Shown: positions 54,901 to 64,000 of the stretch, one piece after another | Layout: the number at the start of each line of letters is the position of its first letter | Numbering within the stretch: the stretch's first letter is position 1 | Source: Patellaria atrata CBS 101060 | Lineage: Eukaryota > Ascomycota > Dothideomycetes > Patellariales > Patellariaceae | DNA: 64,000 bases | Direction: 5' to 3' | Assembly: GCA_010093705.1 (NCBI GenBank) | Contig: MU006091.1 | Location: forward strand, 186,001-250,000 | Translations under genes and position numbers: made by a program | Notes under the pieces: generated by a model | What the model was told of the DNA's origin: nothing | Database searches by the model: none | What the model saw: only the letters and a program-made list of their open reading frames with translations

Positions 54901-57237
54901 TAATTCATGCATTTCATACTCAATTGCTGTTTTTTGCATTGCGGGATTCATGGAAGCATAGCATATTGTGCCACGGTGTTGGGGGCCATATCTTTTGAGG
55001 GGTTCGAGTTACTGTAGCATTAGCGGCTGGAGCCTTTCATATTCCGCATTTTGCTTTTACATCGAGAGGTTCATATGTTGATATCCGATTCCTTTACTAG
55101 CTAGCATCGAGTAGATGGGAAGAGGTATGTACAGTACGCGGAAGAAACGCAAAGATTACCATCAGATTTTGATCCCCCCCGGTCTAAGCACTCCTAGTCT
55201 GCTGTACGATCATAATGAAAGAAGAGTTCCGACTCAGCTGTCCCGACAGAGTGCAACTTTGAAAAACATTCGTATCTAGTACCGTCCTGTGATCTGTACA
55301 GTACAGCCTAGCGCAACAACGTTTGAGGGGGTGGTGAAGCAGAAATACGTACTGCAAAAACTCGAAATTTGAACATTTCTTTCTTTCGAAGAAAAAAAAA
55401 TGTTTGCAAACAGTCACAATATGCTTGTTCGTAAAAGTTTTTCTCTCGATGAAAAAATTTGGTTTGCAAACACTCGCCATAGGGCGGGCAGGTCTAAGTA
55501 TTTCTCTCAGAGAAATCTTTTCTCGCGAACACTCACCATAGGCTTATTTTGTTTTCATTCAGAGAAAAAAAGGACTGGTCACAAGAGCAGGTGTATCTAC
55601 AGCACCCCATACTTTGCTTACCTATTGTAGACTGTTCGATGGCGCATTATTCCTAGCAGGATGACTATGTACTGTATAACGTAAATCACCTTACTTAATG
55701 TCTCTTCACTGAGTTGTGCCTCGCTTTTAGCTCCGGCACCTTACCGCCTGCCTAATCAGGTATTCTGCCATAGCATACGCTAGCTCTTATAATCTGGACG
55801 TCACGTGTAAGTGCAAGGGGTGTCTTATGCCCTCAAGTTGCGAGCAGAAGCGGCTATATTGGTGTGTATTTCTTTTAAAACGCCAAAAAATAACGCTACA
55901 ACACTATATTTATATACGAAAAAAAGGGTATCTTATTCGCAAGAATCGAAAATATAATCAACCTTTTAATTATTAAGAAATATCTCTATCTGGGGGGGTT
56001 ATGAATTCTTTTACTGTTGGTGTTCTTGTGAGGCATGACCCAGTGAGAGGCATAAGTAGGTGATTTACGTTATCTGAGAGTCCGTTAAAAACCCCAGGCA
56101 GAGAGGCTGTGTGTAACCTAAAATAAAAAATACCCTTGTGGAAAAGCAGATTATCGAGAACCGTTATGTACGACAGCGTTAGGTCATACACATGCCTGAT
56201 TACTCCGAGTGGTACAGAGGGACCTACAGTATACTTTGCATACCGAATATAGGATCGCATGATGGCCACGGCAGTACTGCTATAAAAAGGATGATGTAGT
56301 GATGTACTGTACAGTACCCTGCATGTGGAGTTCTCTCTCCAGTATTTTTCGACCTCTTCCCCTCGTGGAAAAAGCCATAATGGAAGATGATCGGAAGCTT
56401 AGAAGCACCGTAAGAAGGTTTCATTAAACTCCAAAGTCACATGGCTTAAAGGGGATGGATGTTATGGAGTTGTGGATGCAGCTCTGAGGAGCTGAAAAGA
56501 GAGTCTGGAAGGTCTAAGCTACAGCCCCTTAAAGGCCAAGTATAATGTCAGAGGTTAAGCTTGCCGCCCCCATGCCAAAACATGCAATACCCTCCCGCTT
56601 ACCTCTCACGTCTTTTCCTGTATAAAAAATTATGAAAATGTACATAAACCTGCGTTTCAAGCTTAGGTGGACTTCTGTTTCATCCAATCATTCATTGTTT
56701 CAAGCCTTACTCCCAACCACTTGAAGCTTCCTGCAGTCTCCCCGCCAAGCCGATGAAACCGCTATGAGTGGTTTCGGCTGCGGCCCGCTAGAAGCTTTTA
56801 CCAGAACTGGCCGTCTCTTGACCCGATGCGGCAATTCTGCACGGGGAGAGCGTGATGATCAGTGAAGGGACTCAAGGGAGTCCGATGGCGGTCACCACTC
56901 CTGCGTTTGCAAGGGGGGTACGGATTACCCCGATGCTGACGCGCGTGTAGACATCTGCTCAAAGTTCACCCTCACGTCTATGTGTTGGCAACATGGCGAT
57001 TAGGATCATTCAAGGGGCTAGCTTGGCGGGGAATGCACAAAAGAATAAAAAGAACATTTGATCTCCGTCCTCCCCCGCTACATCTTCACTAATCCTTTGT
57101 CTCTTTTTCTTTTCTCTTCTTGTAACTGTCTATTTCTAATTGACCTTTTAATTCCTGCCCATTGCTTCTTTCCGCATCTCTGCCGTACAGAACACTTCCA
57201 TTCTGATAACCCGCGATCAACGCGGTCCGTTGCAATC
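54901..57237. other. Intergenic, 2.3 kb, with minisatellite and structured segment
   Basis: Contains the 60-bp tandem repeat (listed separately), several GTACAGTAC palindromes (~55129, 55297, 56301), and a GC-rich part at 56740-56960 with a strong hairpin and box C/D-like motifs (see findings). The right end is the pyrimidine-rich leader of the bestrophin-like gene. No protein gene seen. Confidence 0.45.
55381..55560. repeat. Degenerate 60-bp tandem repeat, three copies
   Basis: Units begin at 55381, 55441 and 55502. Each has TTCTYTC then an A-rich run, then TTTGCAAACA or CGCGAACA, then GTCACAAT / CTCGCCAT / CTCACCAT followed by ATAGG-like sequence. Spacing is exactly 60 between the first two and 61 to the third. 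A partial fourth copy starts at ~55555. It lies in a gene-free interval. Confidence 0.8.
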
Positions 57238-58842
57238 ATGTCTTCAGAGAATCTCCCTCGTATGCTCGCAGACCAGCAGAAAGGTTCAACCGTAGATGTA
57301 GAACCAAAACCAGGCTCGGAGCCACCACCACCTCCAATGTCCCCTTTAGCTATGAGACCTGGCGCAAGGAAGCGGAAGAACACGAACAAGAGCATTGATC
57401 TTGATAATTACTTTGTATTTCCATCATCTGATACCACGATCAATTGACTAATAATTCTATAGACCGGACCTGCTGAAACTGACCATCATTCTAAATGGCC
57501 ACACTTCTTCAGACTTCACGGCTCAATCCTACCAGAGATGATTCTCCCCTTACTCTTTATTGGAGGTTGGGCCACTTGTATCACTTGTATCTCTGAATTT
57601 GTCTATCCACGTAAGTAGATGGAATCGGCATAGTGCCTAAAACCATATTCTAATGAGATATAGTTCGTGTTGCCAGTATCCTGCTTACTGTCCTGGGTTT
57701 CGTTGTTGGTCTTGCCCTATCTTTCCGAAGCTCCACAGCATACGAGAGGTAAAGACGAGTATGATCTTATCTTGGAAACGTAAACTTACTGGGTTGTAGA
57801 TACGCAGAAGGCCGGAAGTACTGGGCTCAATTGACACTTACATCCCACCAACTCGCAAGGACTATCTGGGTCCATACCACTGAAAGGGATGGCGAGCTTG
57901 GCAAACAGGATATTCTGGCTAAGCGAAGTGCGCTCAATCTCATCGTCGCGTTCGCTGTGGCTCTTAAACACAAGCTTCGATTCCAACCCTTCACCGAGTA
58001 TGACGACCTCCATGGCCTAGTCGGTCACCTTGACACCTTTGCCAAAGAGGCCTCCGACCAGAAGCTTCCTGCAAATAAGTCCAAGTCCACATTTAAGGTT
58101 GTTGGCGAGTATCTTGGGCTTCCGATGGCAGAGTCAAATCCACGCAAAGCGATCAAGCGTTCAAAAAAACCCCTTGGAAACCTGCCGCTCGAGGTCTTGA
58201 GCCACCTCTCCGCGTACGTGGATAGTTCCATCGCCAACGGGTCCCTCGGCGTCAGCATCTATCAAACACACGCTCGTAAGTCTTAACAGACGACCACCAC
58301 TTCTCGCGCGAACCTCACCCTAACCGTCTTATCTAGTTAACGCCGTCTCCGCCCTAAACGACGTCCTTGTTGGCACCGACCGAGTCCTCAACACGCCCCT
58401 CCCTGTTGCTTACAGCATTGCCATCAGCCAAATAACTTGGGTCTACGTGCTCATGCTTCCCTTCCAGCTCTACGACGCCCTACGTTGGGTCACGATTCCC
58501 GGTACCATTTTCGCCGCCTACATCATCCTCGGCATTGCACTCATCGGACGCGAGATCGAGAACCCCTTCGGCATGGATGTTAACGATCTCAACCTCGACT
58601 ACTTTTGCGACCAACTGGCGCAGGAGATCGATGTCATCAGTTCGAACCCGGCGCCCAAGCCCGCGGAGTTCGTGATGCACAAGAACAACATGGTCATGTT
58701 CCCGCTTGGAGAGAGTGGGTATCAGTCATGGGAGCAGAGGAGCTTGGAGCAGATCCGTACGGCGCTCAAGGCGAAGGCGAACATGACGTTTCAGGAGAGG
58801 AAGAGCGAGCATGTGCAGAGGGAGAAGGTTGGTGAAGTCTAA
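57238..58842 (+). CDS. Bestrophin-like / UPF0187 anion channel protein
   Basis: Five exons (57238-57414, 57463-57610, 57664-57748, 57800-58275, 58337-58842; introns of 48, 53, 51 and 61 nt), all in phase, 463 residues. The Pro-rich N terminus is followed by HFFRLHGSILPEMILPLLFI (first membrane region), a second TM segment, and SFRSSTAYER|YAEGRKYWAQ, the most conserved part of this family. Then come the cytosolic helical core (KRSALNLIVAFAVALKHKLR) and membrane regions near WVYVLMLPFQLYDALRWVTI and IFAAYIILGIALIG. REIENPFGMDVNDLNLDYFC is the signature after the last helix. Family members form pentameric bestrophin-type chloride channels. Substrate and location are inferred from family. The HET gene converges on it with only 134 bp between the stop codons. 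Confidence 0.92.
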
Positions 58843-58976
58843 TAAATGCCTCCTTTGAGTCGCGCATGGGATTGATTTTCGGGCTTATCGAGCTCAGTAC
58901 TGATTTCTGGATTGCCTGGCGCCCACAGGTGTGCATTCCGACGGATCTAATCTGAGCGTGAAGTTGGAAGTCTTCA

Positions 58977-60974
58977 TCAGCGAAAAGTATTATCTAGCTG
59001 CATTTGTTCTTGTGATCTTAGCGTTGCATAAAAGGGTGTAAGAATTAACTGTTCGTGTGAACTACGCCTTTCAGGGATATAATACTGAATTACCGATGTA
59101 TAGGCGTTTACGAGATGGTAAATAATTCCATTGTGACATCTCCTCGCTCTAAACCGGCCATTGCTTCTCCCTGCATGATACCACCAACGTCTGGGTGTAG
59201 CCGTTAGCTTATTGTTTTCTCTTTGACATACGGACAACTCACAGCATTCTCCGAGGAATTTGTATGTATCTCCCCATGGTCTGAGAACGTAAGGGATTTT
59301 GCCGCCGAGCAGAATACAAATTACATCTCCAGGTCGAACATTTTCACGCACTCTACCGAAGTATGACTTACGCGTTTTGATGTAGACTTGCCAATCCTCT
59401 TGCCAGTAGACATCCCTTTTGTGGGAATCCAGCCAAGTGCCATCATGGGCACTCGATATATTTGGCGGTACAGAGGTCGCAAGTGTCATGATACTAAGAA
59501 TCACCTTCTTCCTTTCGATGTCTATGTCACCTAATAGACTTTCATCAAGCACCTTTGCGCTATGTGTTGATTCAACGACGTCAAACATAAAGCCCTTAGC
59601 CACCATTAAGGTCTTGTTGGCGAAAAACATGACTTCAGCACGCGTGTCAAGAGCAGCATGAAAGGTCTCCTTCTCGTCCCGATCGTCGACCAAGTAGATG
59701 AAATAAGGATATCTTCTGTTGGAGCTCCAGTCTGGTACCCAAGAGGGAAGAGGTGCATAAGCAGGAGGTGGCCCCAAAAACATAGCACGTCGGGAAAATT
59801 CATATGCGGCTGACAGTCCTGGTAATCGCCCTGTCCTTGAGAAAAGGTCAGGACTGTGAATGACCAAGTTTTTCGGACCCCTCCTGCTTGAGGTGCCCAA
59901 AAGCTCAGAACCGAAACCCAAGGCAGCTGAAATGACGTCTAATGTGCGCGTCTGCATGATAGAGTGGATAGCGACATGTGTGAAGACCTCTTCTATTGGC
60001 TTGGAGTAAGATATCTCCAGCTCATCAGACGTTAGGCCAAGAACACCATAGACATGGTCTCTAGCGTCTGTAGCACACTGATTACGACTGAACAAGAGTG
60101 TTCTAAACAGTCTCAACGTCCAATCAGAGTTCCTATATCTAGGAAATATTGCTCCAAACGCCGTTTTCGAAAGTCTCATCCTCAAATGATGTTTCCTCGT
60201 CGTGTTCCACAAGGAGATAAGCTGGGCACCATTAGTCTTCATGAGTATTACTTGAAGTGGATCACGTAACACTCTTGCAATGGCATAGGAGTCCACTATA
60301 TTTGTAACCCACTGGCACAATACCTCCCACGGTACTTTCATATCCCCGCAACATATCAGGGCAAACTGCGCCAATATCACCTCTTGCACAATCCATACGC
60401 GCGTGAACCAGGGACTATTAAGCAGTCCTATAAGAGCTTGTGAGATCTCAACCTTCACTTCCGACGAGTCCTGCAGTTCTAGAATCTTCAAAGCATCGAA
60501 CGAGTTTCGGTTCTGCCACCAAGCGAACAGAAACACGAACGCAAGGTGTGTTTTCTCAGTCGGAAACACGGGGAAGTGTGCGATCCAGACGTACGTCTCG
60601 GCCGCTTTACCGTACAGCGACCGCATGAGGAGGATTTGAGCCTCTTTCTCCTCTATGTCGCTCTGGTTGATGCATAGAGCGTCAACCCAGATGTGGAGGA
60701 CTTGGTCTTCCCGTCTGAGCCACTGCAGCGCGTGCCATAGGTTCCAGGTTACTGCTATGCGATGGCCGTCGCAGATTACCTGCACGTGGTCCGCGAGATC
60801 GCTGTCTGGCATGTCGCCCCATACGTACGAGAGGGCGGTGAAACTTCGCTCGTCGGAAAGAAGACGGTGCTCTAGGGAGCAGTGAAGTGGTATGTCCTGC
60901 TTGTTGCTTGGGGAGAGTAATAGAACTCGGATCTCCTCCGATGAGGAGTCTAGTGGTTTGTAAGGATAGCTCAT
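58977..60974 (-). CDS. HET-domain (heterokaryon incompatibility) protein
   Basis: A single exon, 665 residues. The HET domain (PF06985) is clear: FTALSYVWGD (45-54), NLWHALQWLR, then WVDALCINQSDIEEKEAQI (96-114) and YVWIAHFP. A helical continuation carries TRVWIVQEVILAQFALICCG and later DARDHVYGVLGL. It continues to a C-terminal region of ~250 residues (RPGDVICILLGGKIPYVLRP, HLVNAYTSVI). HET domains trigger programmed cell death when unlike strains fuse, and many are of unknown allelic partner. No NACHT, WD40 or ankyrin repeats are attached here, so it is the short HET architecture. The frame is intact. Confidence 0.95.
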   Translation of the reverse strand: MSYPYKPLDSSSEEIRVLLLSPSNKQDIPLHCSLEHRLLSDERSFTALSYVWGDMPDSDLADHVQVICDGHRIAVTWNLWHALQWLRREDQVLHIWVDALCINQSDIEEKEAQILLMRSLYGKAAETYVWIAHFPVFPTEKTHLAFVFLFAWWQNRNSFDALKILELQDSSEVKVEISQALIGLLNSPWFTRVWIVQEVILAQFALICCGDMKVPWEVLCQWVTNIVDSYAIARVLRDPLQVILMKTNGAQLISLWNTTRKHHLRMRLSKTAFGAIFPRYRNSDWTLRLFRTLLFSRNQCATDARDHVYGVLGLTSDELEISYSKPIEEVFTHVAIHSIMQTRTLDVISAALGFGSELLGTSSRRGPKNLVIHSPDLFSRTGRLPGLSAAYEFSRRAMFLGPPPAYAPLPSWVPDWSSNRRYPYFIYLVDDRDEKETFHAALDTRAEVMFFANKTLMVAKGFMFDVVESTHSAKVLDESLLGDIDIERKKVILSIMTLATSVPPNISSAHDGTWLDSHKRDVYWQEDWQVYIKTRKSYFGRVRENVRPGDVICILLGGKIPYVLRPWGDTYKFLGECCELSVCQRENNKLTATPRRWWYHAGRSNGRFRARRCHNGIIYHLVNAYTSVIQYYIPERRSSHEQLILTPFYATLRSQEQMQLDNTFR

Positions 60975-63611
60975 CTTTTACTGAAGGTAGTTACAGATAC
61001 GGGATCGAATTTCGAATCCAGGTTGTTGTGAAAATAAAGGTACTGTACACTTGGCAAGGATGGAAATTGAGATCTGGATGTTGAAGCAAGCCTTTCACCA
61101 GCTTTGCCATAACTACTGAATGCGTTTCCTTATTCCCCAGACATATTTCGGTTTGCTATATTGTATTATGGATACTTTGTTGGAGATGTGTCGTTCGTTA
61201 AGTCGGAGTTCTAGGGGATTGAGCTAGTTAATTTTAGTTCTAGTCTTAGCTACGAAACAGGGGCGGAGTATGATCCTATTTTGACTCCATATCTAAAACA
61301 TCTCGACTTATTGAGTTTCCATGCGTATGTTTAACGGTTCATGTCAATCAATATTCAAAACCTGAAACCCATAAAGTTGAACTGGAGAGGTTGAAATATA
61401 TTAGTGTCCAATTTATAGGTCTGTTGCACTTGAACCGCTGTATCCACCTCTCAGTATGGGTAGATTGAAGAATGCTATCACACGGAAAGGATCACCACAG
61501 CTAATGTCCTTAATTGAGAAATTTTTATACTTCTTTTCACGCCCAAAACTCCTGCCATTGCCTTCAAAATATCATAGAAATCTGCTCGCTCGTTTTCCAC
61601 CAATGAGCACACTCTCATCTGGGCTTGAGCAGTCCGTAGAGGAGCGCTCAGGATGAAATAATGTTGTCCAAATGTAGCCTTTGTACGCGTGTAGAAGTAG
61701 TAGCCCTCGTTGCGAAGCTCCTCGTGACATATTAGCCCTTGGACCTCATCAGGGACTTGTTCCGAGTGATGGCATCATTTGTGCGTTTACAGCACTGTGA
61801 ACAAATCACCATAACCAGTAGTAACTCAGAACGTTTGCACGACTTTCGCCTTTGTTAAGTTCTCGTACCGGAAATCCAAACAAGGTCCTTATGTTCTACC
61901 GCGGAGGAAATAATAATCATATAAATCCACGCGGTGGTCAAGTGGTATGGGTCTCTAGCTTATACCATGTCCCCCAAGCGTCATGGTCCCCCCAACGCCA
62001 TGGGTTCGATTCCTAGCCTTGCTAAAGGTCAGAATTGGGGGAGGGGTCTCAGGATAGTGCCCTGAGGGAAAATATGGAGGGGCGGGCCATATTAGAGGAT
62101 ACTTTTTTTCTCTTTTTTTTCCCCCTTTTTTCCTATATTGTCTAAAGGGGTAGTCAGTTCGGTGTTGTGGGGTGTGTGTAGTGAGTGTCTCAATAGAAGT
62201 GGGCAAACGCCTTATATTCGGTTGTTTTAGTTATGTTAACGGGTTCCCTTTTAGGAGGAATGAAATAGATCCGCCCGAGATTGTGGTAGAACGGATTTCA
62301 TTTGTCAGGCAGACCAGAAGCAAATGATGGGTTTTTGGTCCTCATTAAAGAATATCCCGGGCCATAGAGGTAGGTAGCATCGAATCTAGAGTGAGTGATG
62401 AATATATCAAGTCAACGTATATCACTACATCCGATGTCTAGACTGTCTGTGACGGTAATCTCGGAACTCTAGTAAGAAAACAAATATATAATGTTCGTGG
62501 CCGTGGGAAGAAAAAGCTACGTGAGAATTAAGATGAGGTCATACAGAGCACGAAAGGAATTAGCACAATACTTTATCGAACAGAAGTCTTCAAGGAGGGA
62601 TCCCAGCTGAGGTATTTTTCGCTGTTTCTGTTACCATTTCCTTGTTCCTTGTTCCTTTAGAGAACAAGTTCCTCTGGCATCATACCTAAGACATATTCGC
62701 TCGATTCAGTTCCCTCATCCCATATACCCCATCAAATAGCGCAACCCACCTCTGAACCCTCTCCGTTTTCGCGTCGTCTAGTGTAGGGAGGTTCGTCGTG
62801 TTTCTCTCCAATGGGAAGTTTAATCATTGATGCAAGACTCTATCTGCCTAGCTTGGAAGGAAGGTTTAGGACTCTGTGCTCAAATAAAGGGGCCGCGGAA
62901 CCATAACTAGGATAGCCACCACGTCCTCGAAATGGTGTATCGTGCGGATTGAATTACCAAGACACTGGAGCGAAGGGCGGTTTCACTGTCAACATTAGTA
63001 CCGGGGTGTCTTCCGTAATCTTTATGCTCCTATTAGGTTACGTTCAGTTAAGCCTAGATCACAACACTCTCTGGCCCTATAGAGTCTGTAAGAAAGATAT
63101 ATTCGGCGTCCATCAGCCACGACAACGGTAGTCATCATTCCCTGTTTCCACTAGATGGCGGCTACAAGCGGATTCATATGGAAGATAAGTGACGAATGAG
63201 TTTGCTGCCAACACCGCTGGCCAATGATGGAAGATGATTGAGCGGGGAGAAATTGAGTAGTATGACAGGGATGGGAAAGTGAAGGCTAGTTTTAGTAATA
63301 AAATGGGTAAAGTATAAGAGTCACAAAGCAGTCAAAATCAGCAACCCAGGTCAGGAGCATGTAGAAGTTAAGAAGATGTATTTTACTTCACTAATGCAAG
63401 AGTGAAGAACTCTTTGATCAAATGAGAGAGCTGAATCCTTGAAGTCAGTGAAAGAAGACCCAGGGTTCAATGAGAAAGATGACTTCTGTTCTCCACAGCC
63501 ACTCCATGAAGAAAGCACTTTTCGTTGCAAAGATCACACCATCCAGCAACCTTTCCATCAAGAAAATCAACCTATCATAGGAGCCGTTGTAATTCGGAAA
63601 TCCACACGGCA
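60975..63611. other. Intergenic, 2.6 kb
   Basis: Promoter of the HET gene at the left. The tRNA-like Pol III element at 61930-62130 is listed separately. Short open frames (61456-61656, 62949-63131) show no family. Confidence 0.45.
61930..62130 (+). mobile_element. tRNA-like Pol III promoter element, possible SINE or tRNA relic
   Basis: An A-box match TGGTCAAGTGG (61935-61945) is followed 58 bp later by a B-box match GGTTCGATTCC (62003-62013), and runs of T from ~62104 could end Pol III transcription. An anticodon-arm-like GGTCT-CTAGCTT-ATACC is present. The acceptor stem does not pair, and the variable region holds a 16/17-bp tandem duplication (CATGTCCCCCAAGCGT / CATGGTCCCCCCAACGC), so it is not a working tRNA. 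It is either a degenerate tRNA or the head of a tRNA-derived SINE. No poly(A) tail or target-site duplication was found. Confidence 0.4.
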
Positions 63612-64000
63612 TCAGAGCATGTTGCAAGCCCACTGACCAGCCCAAGGAAATCCACCATTGGGTTTGCCAGCATTGTCCGGGTTGGCACAGTAAGCGCATC
63701 CGATACGGCTGAGGCCCGGATTCTGCAAGGTGTCAGCATGGCCAGTAATACCACGAAGATCAATGTGGTAAATGTCTTGAACAACTGTGGTGCACCAGTT
63801 GACATTTTGACGTTCCTCATCACGAGTCAGCTGAATAGCCTCCCTCTCACACAGCCAGATGACGTAGGTAGCTTCGAAGGGGCTACCACCGTAGAGCCAG
63901 ACGGGCGAAAAGTCGGAGCCGGGGGTGATAACTTCATTGACATTGTTAATACCGGCCATGTGGTGAGATTGACCTTTGGCGCCACAGCGGTTGTAATCGA
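63612..64000 (-). CDS. Probable secreted cysteine-containing protein, C-terminal part (CAP/SCP-like?)
   Basis: Open from the window edge to a stop at 63612. It reads DYNRCGAKGQSHHMAGINNV, then WLYGGSPFEATYVIWLCERE, DIYHIDLRGITGHADTLQNP and SRIGCAYCANPDNAGKPNGG, ending WACNML. The GHA..LQNP..RIGCAY....WAC ending resembles the last third of fungal CAP/SCP-type or related secreted proteins, with cysteines likely paired. The family call is a resemblance only. The start and signal peptide lie beyond 64000; an internal ATG at 63959 is not a credible start because the frame is open upstream. Confidence 0.65.
   Translation of the reverse strand, partial: DYNRCGAKGQSHHMAGINNVNEVITPGSDFSPVWLYGGSPFEATYVIWLCEREAIQLTRDEERQNVNWCTTVVQDIYHIDLRGITGHADTLQNPGLSRIGCAYCANPDNAGKPNGGFPWAGQWACNML

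Noticed and set aside
61000-61025. TTCGAATCC resembling a tRNA T-arm
   Set aside because: Lone motif in the HET gene leader, with no other tRNA part.

Overview
The window is nuclear DNA of a filamentous ascomycete (Pezizomycotina). Leotiomycetes is my best guess, from protein style only. The evidence is: many introns of about 47-90 nt with GT...CTAAC/CTGAC...AG signals; a HET-domain protein; a Zn2Cys6 regulator; a HapX-like bZIP; a CBM1-GH131 plant cell-wall enzyme; and single-copy housekeeping genes with clear fungal orthologues. I rebuilt exon-intron structures by hand, keeping frame across every junction. Those junctions are my inference unless RNA data confirm them.

Layout. 0-7.3 kb: start of a YjbQ/UPF0047 gene, a Q/A/P-rich protein, a membrane-anchored polysaccharide deacetylase, and two lineage-type proteins of unknown function. 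7.3-20.2 kb is an accessory stretch: a near full-length decayed acyl-CoA dehydrogenase, a Kre9/Knh1-like surface protein, and then on the minus strand a short-chain dehydrogenase, a Zn2Cys6 regulator whose first intron is GC-AG, a quinate/sugar-type MFS transporter with one frame break, and a kinase-like gene with three single-base frame breaks. 20-24 kb is sparse, with one small gene remnant. 24-29 kb: a Sid1/SepL-type GCK kinase, then TIM22 and mitochondrial ribosomal bL27m, head to head on a 205-bp promoter. 29-32 kb has no recognisable gene. 32-40 kb: a 772-residue unknown protein carrying five RNA-polymerase-II-CTD-like heptads, UBC7, a mitochondrial scramblase (AIM25-like) and SEN2. 41-50 kb: CBM1-GH131, the HapX-like bZIP, PP1 inhibitor-2 (Glc8) and a 4EHP-type eIF4E. 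50-61 kb: a five-exon Ulp2-type SUMO protease, a 60-bp minisatellite, a bestrophin-like channel and a HET protein. 61-64 kb: a tRNA-like Pol III promoter element and the 3' part of a cysteine-containing, probably secreted protein that runs off the window.

How the genes relate. Most are independent housekeeping genes. The only cluster-like group is ACAD relic - SDR - Zn2Cys6 - MFS, which looks like a small catabolic or accessory cluster in decay. TIM22 and bL27m may be co-regulated for mitochondrial biogenesis. No CRISPR, prokaryotic operon, rRNA or convincing intact tRNA was seen. The most unusual single signal is the CTD-like heptad array in the 772-residue protein.
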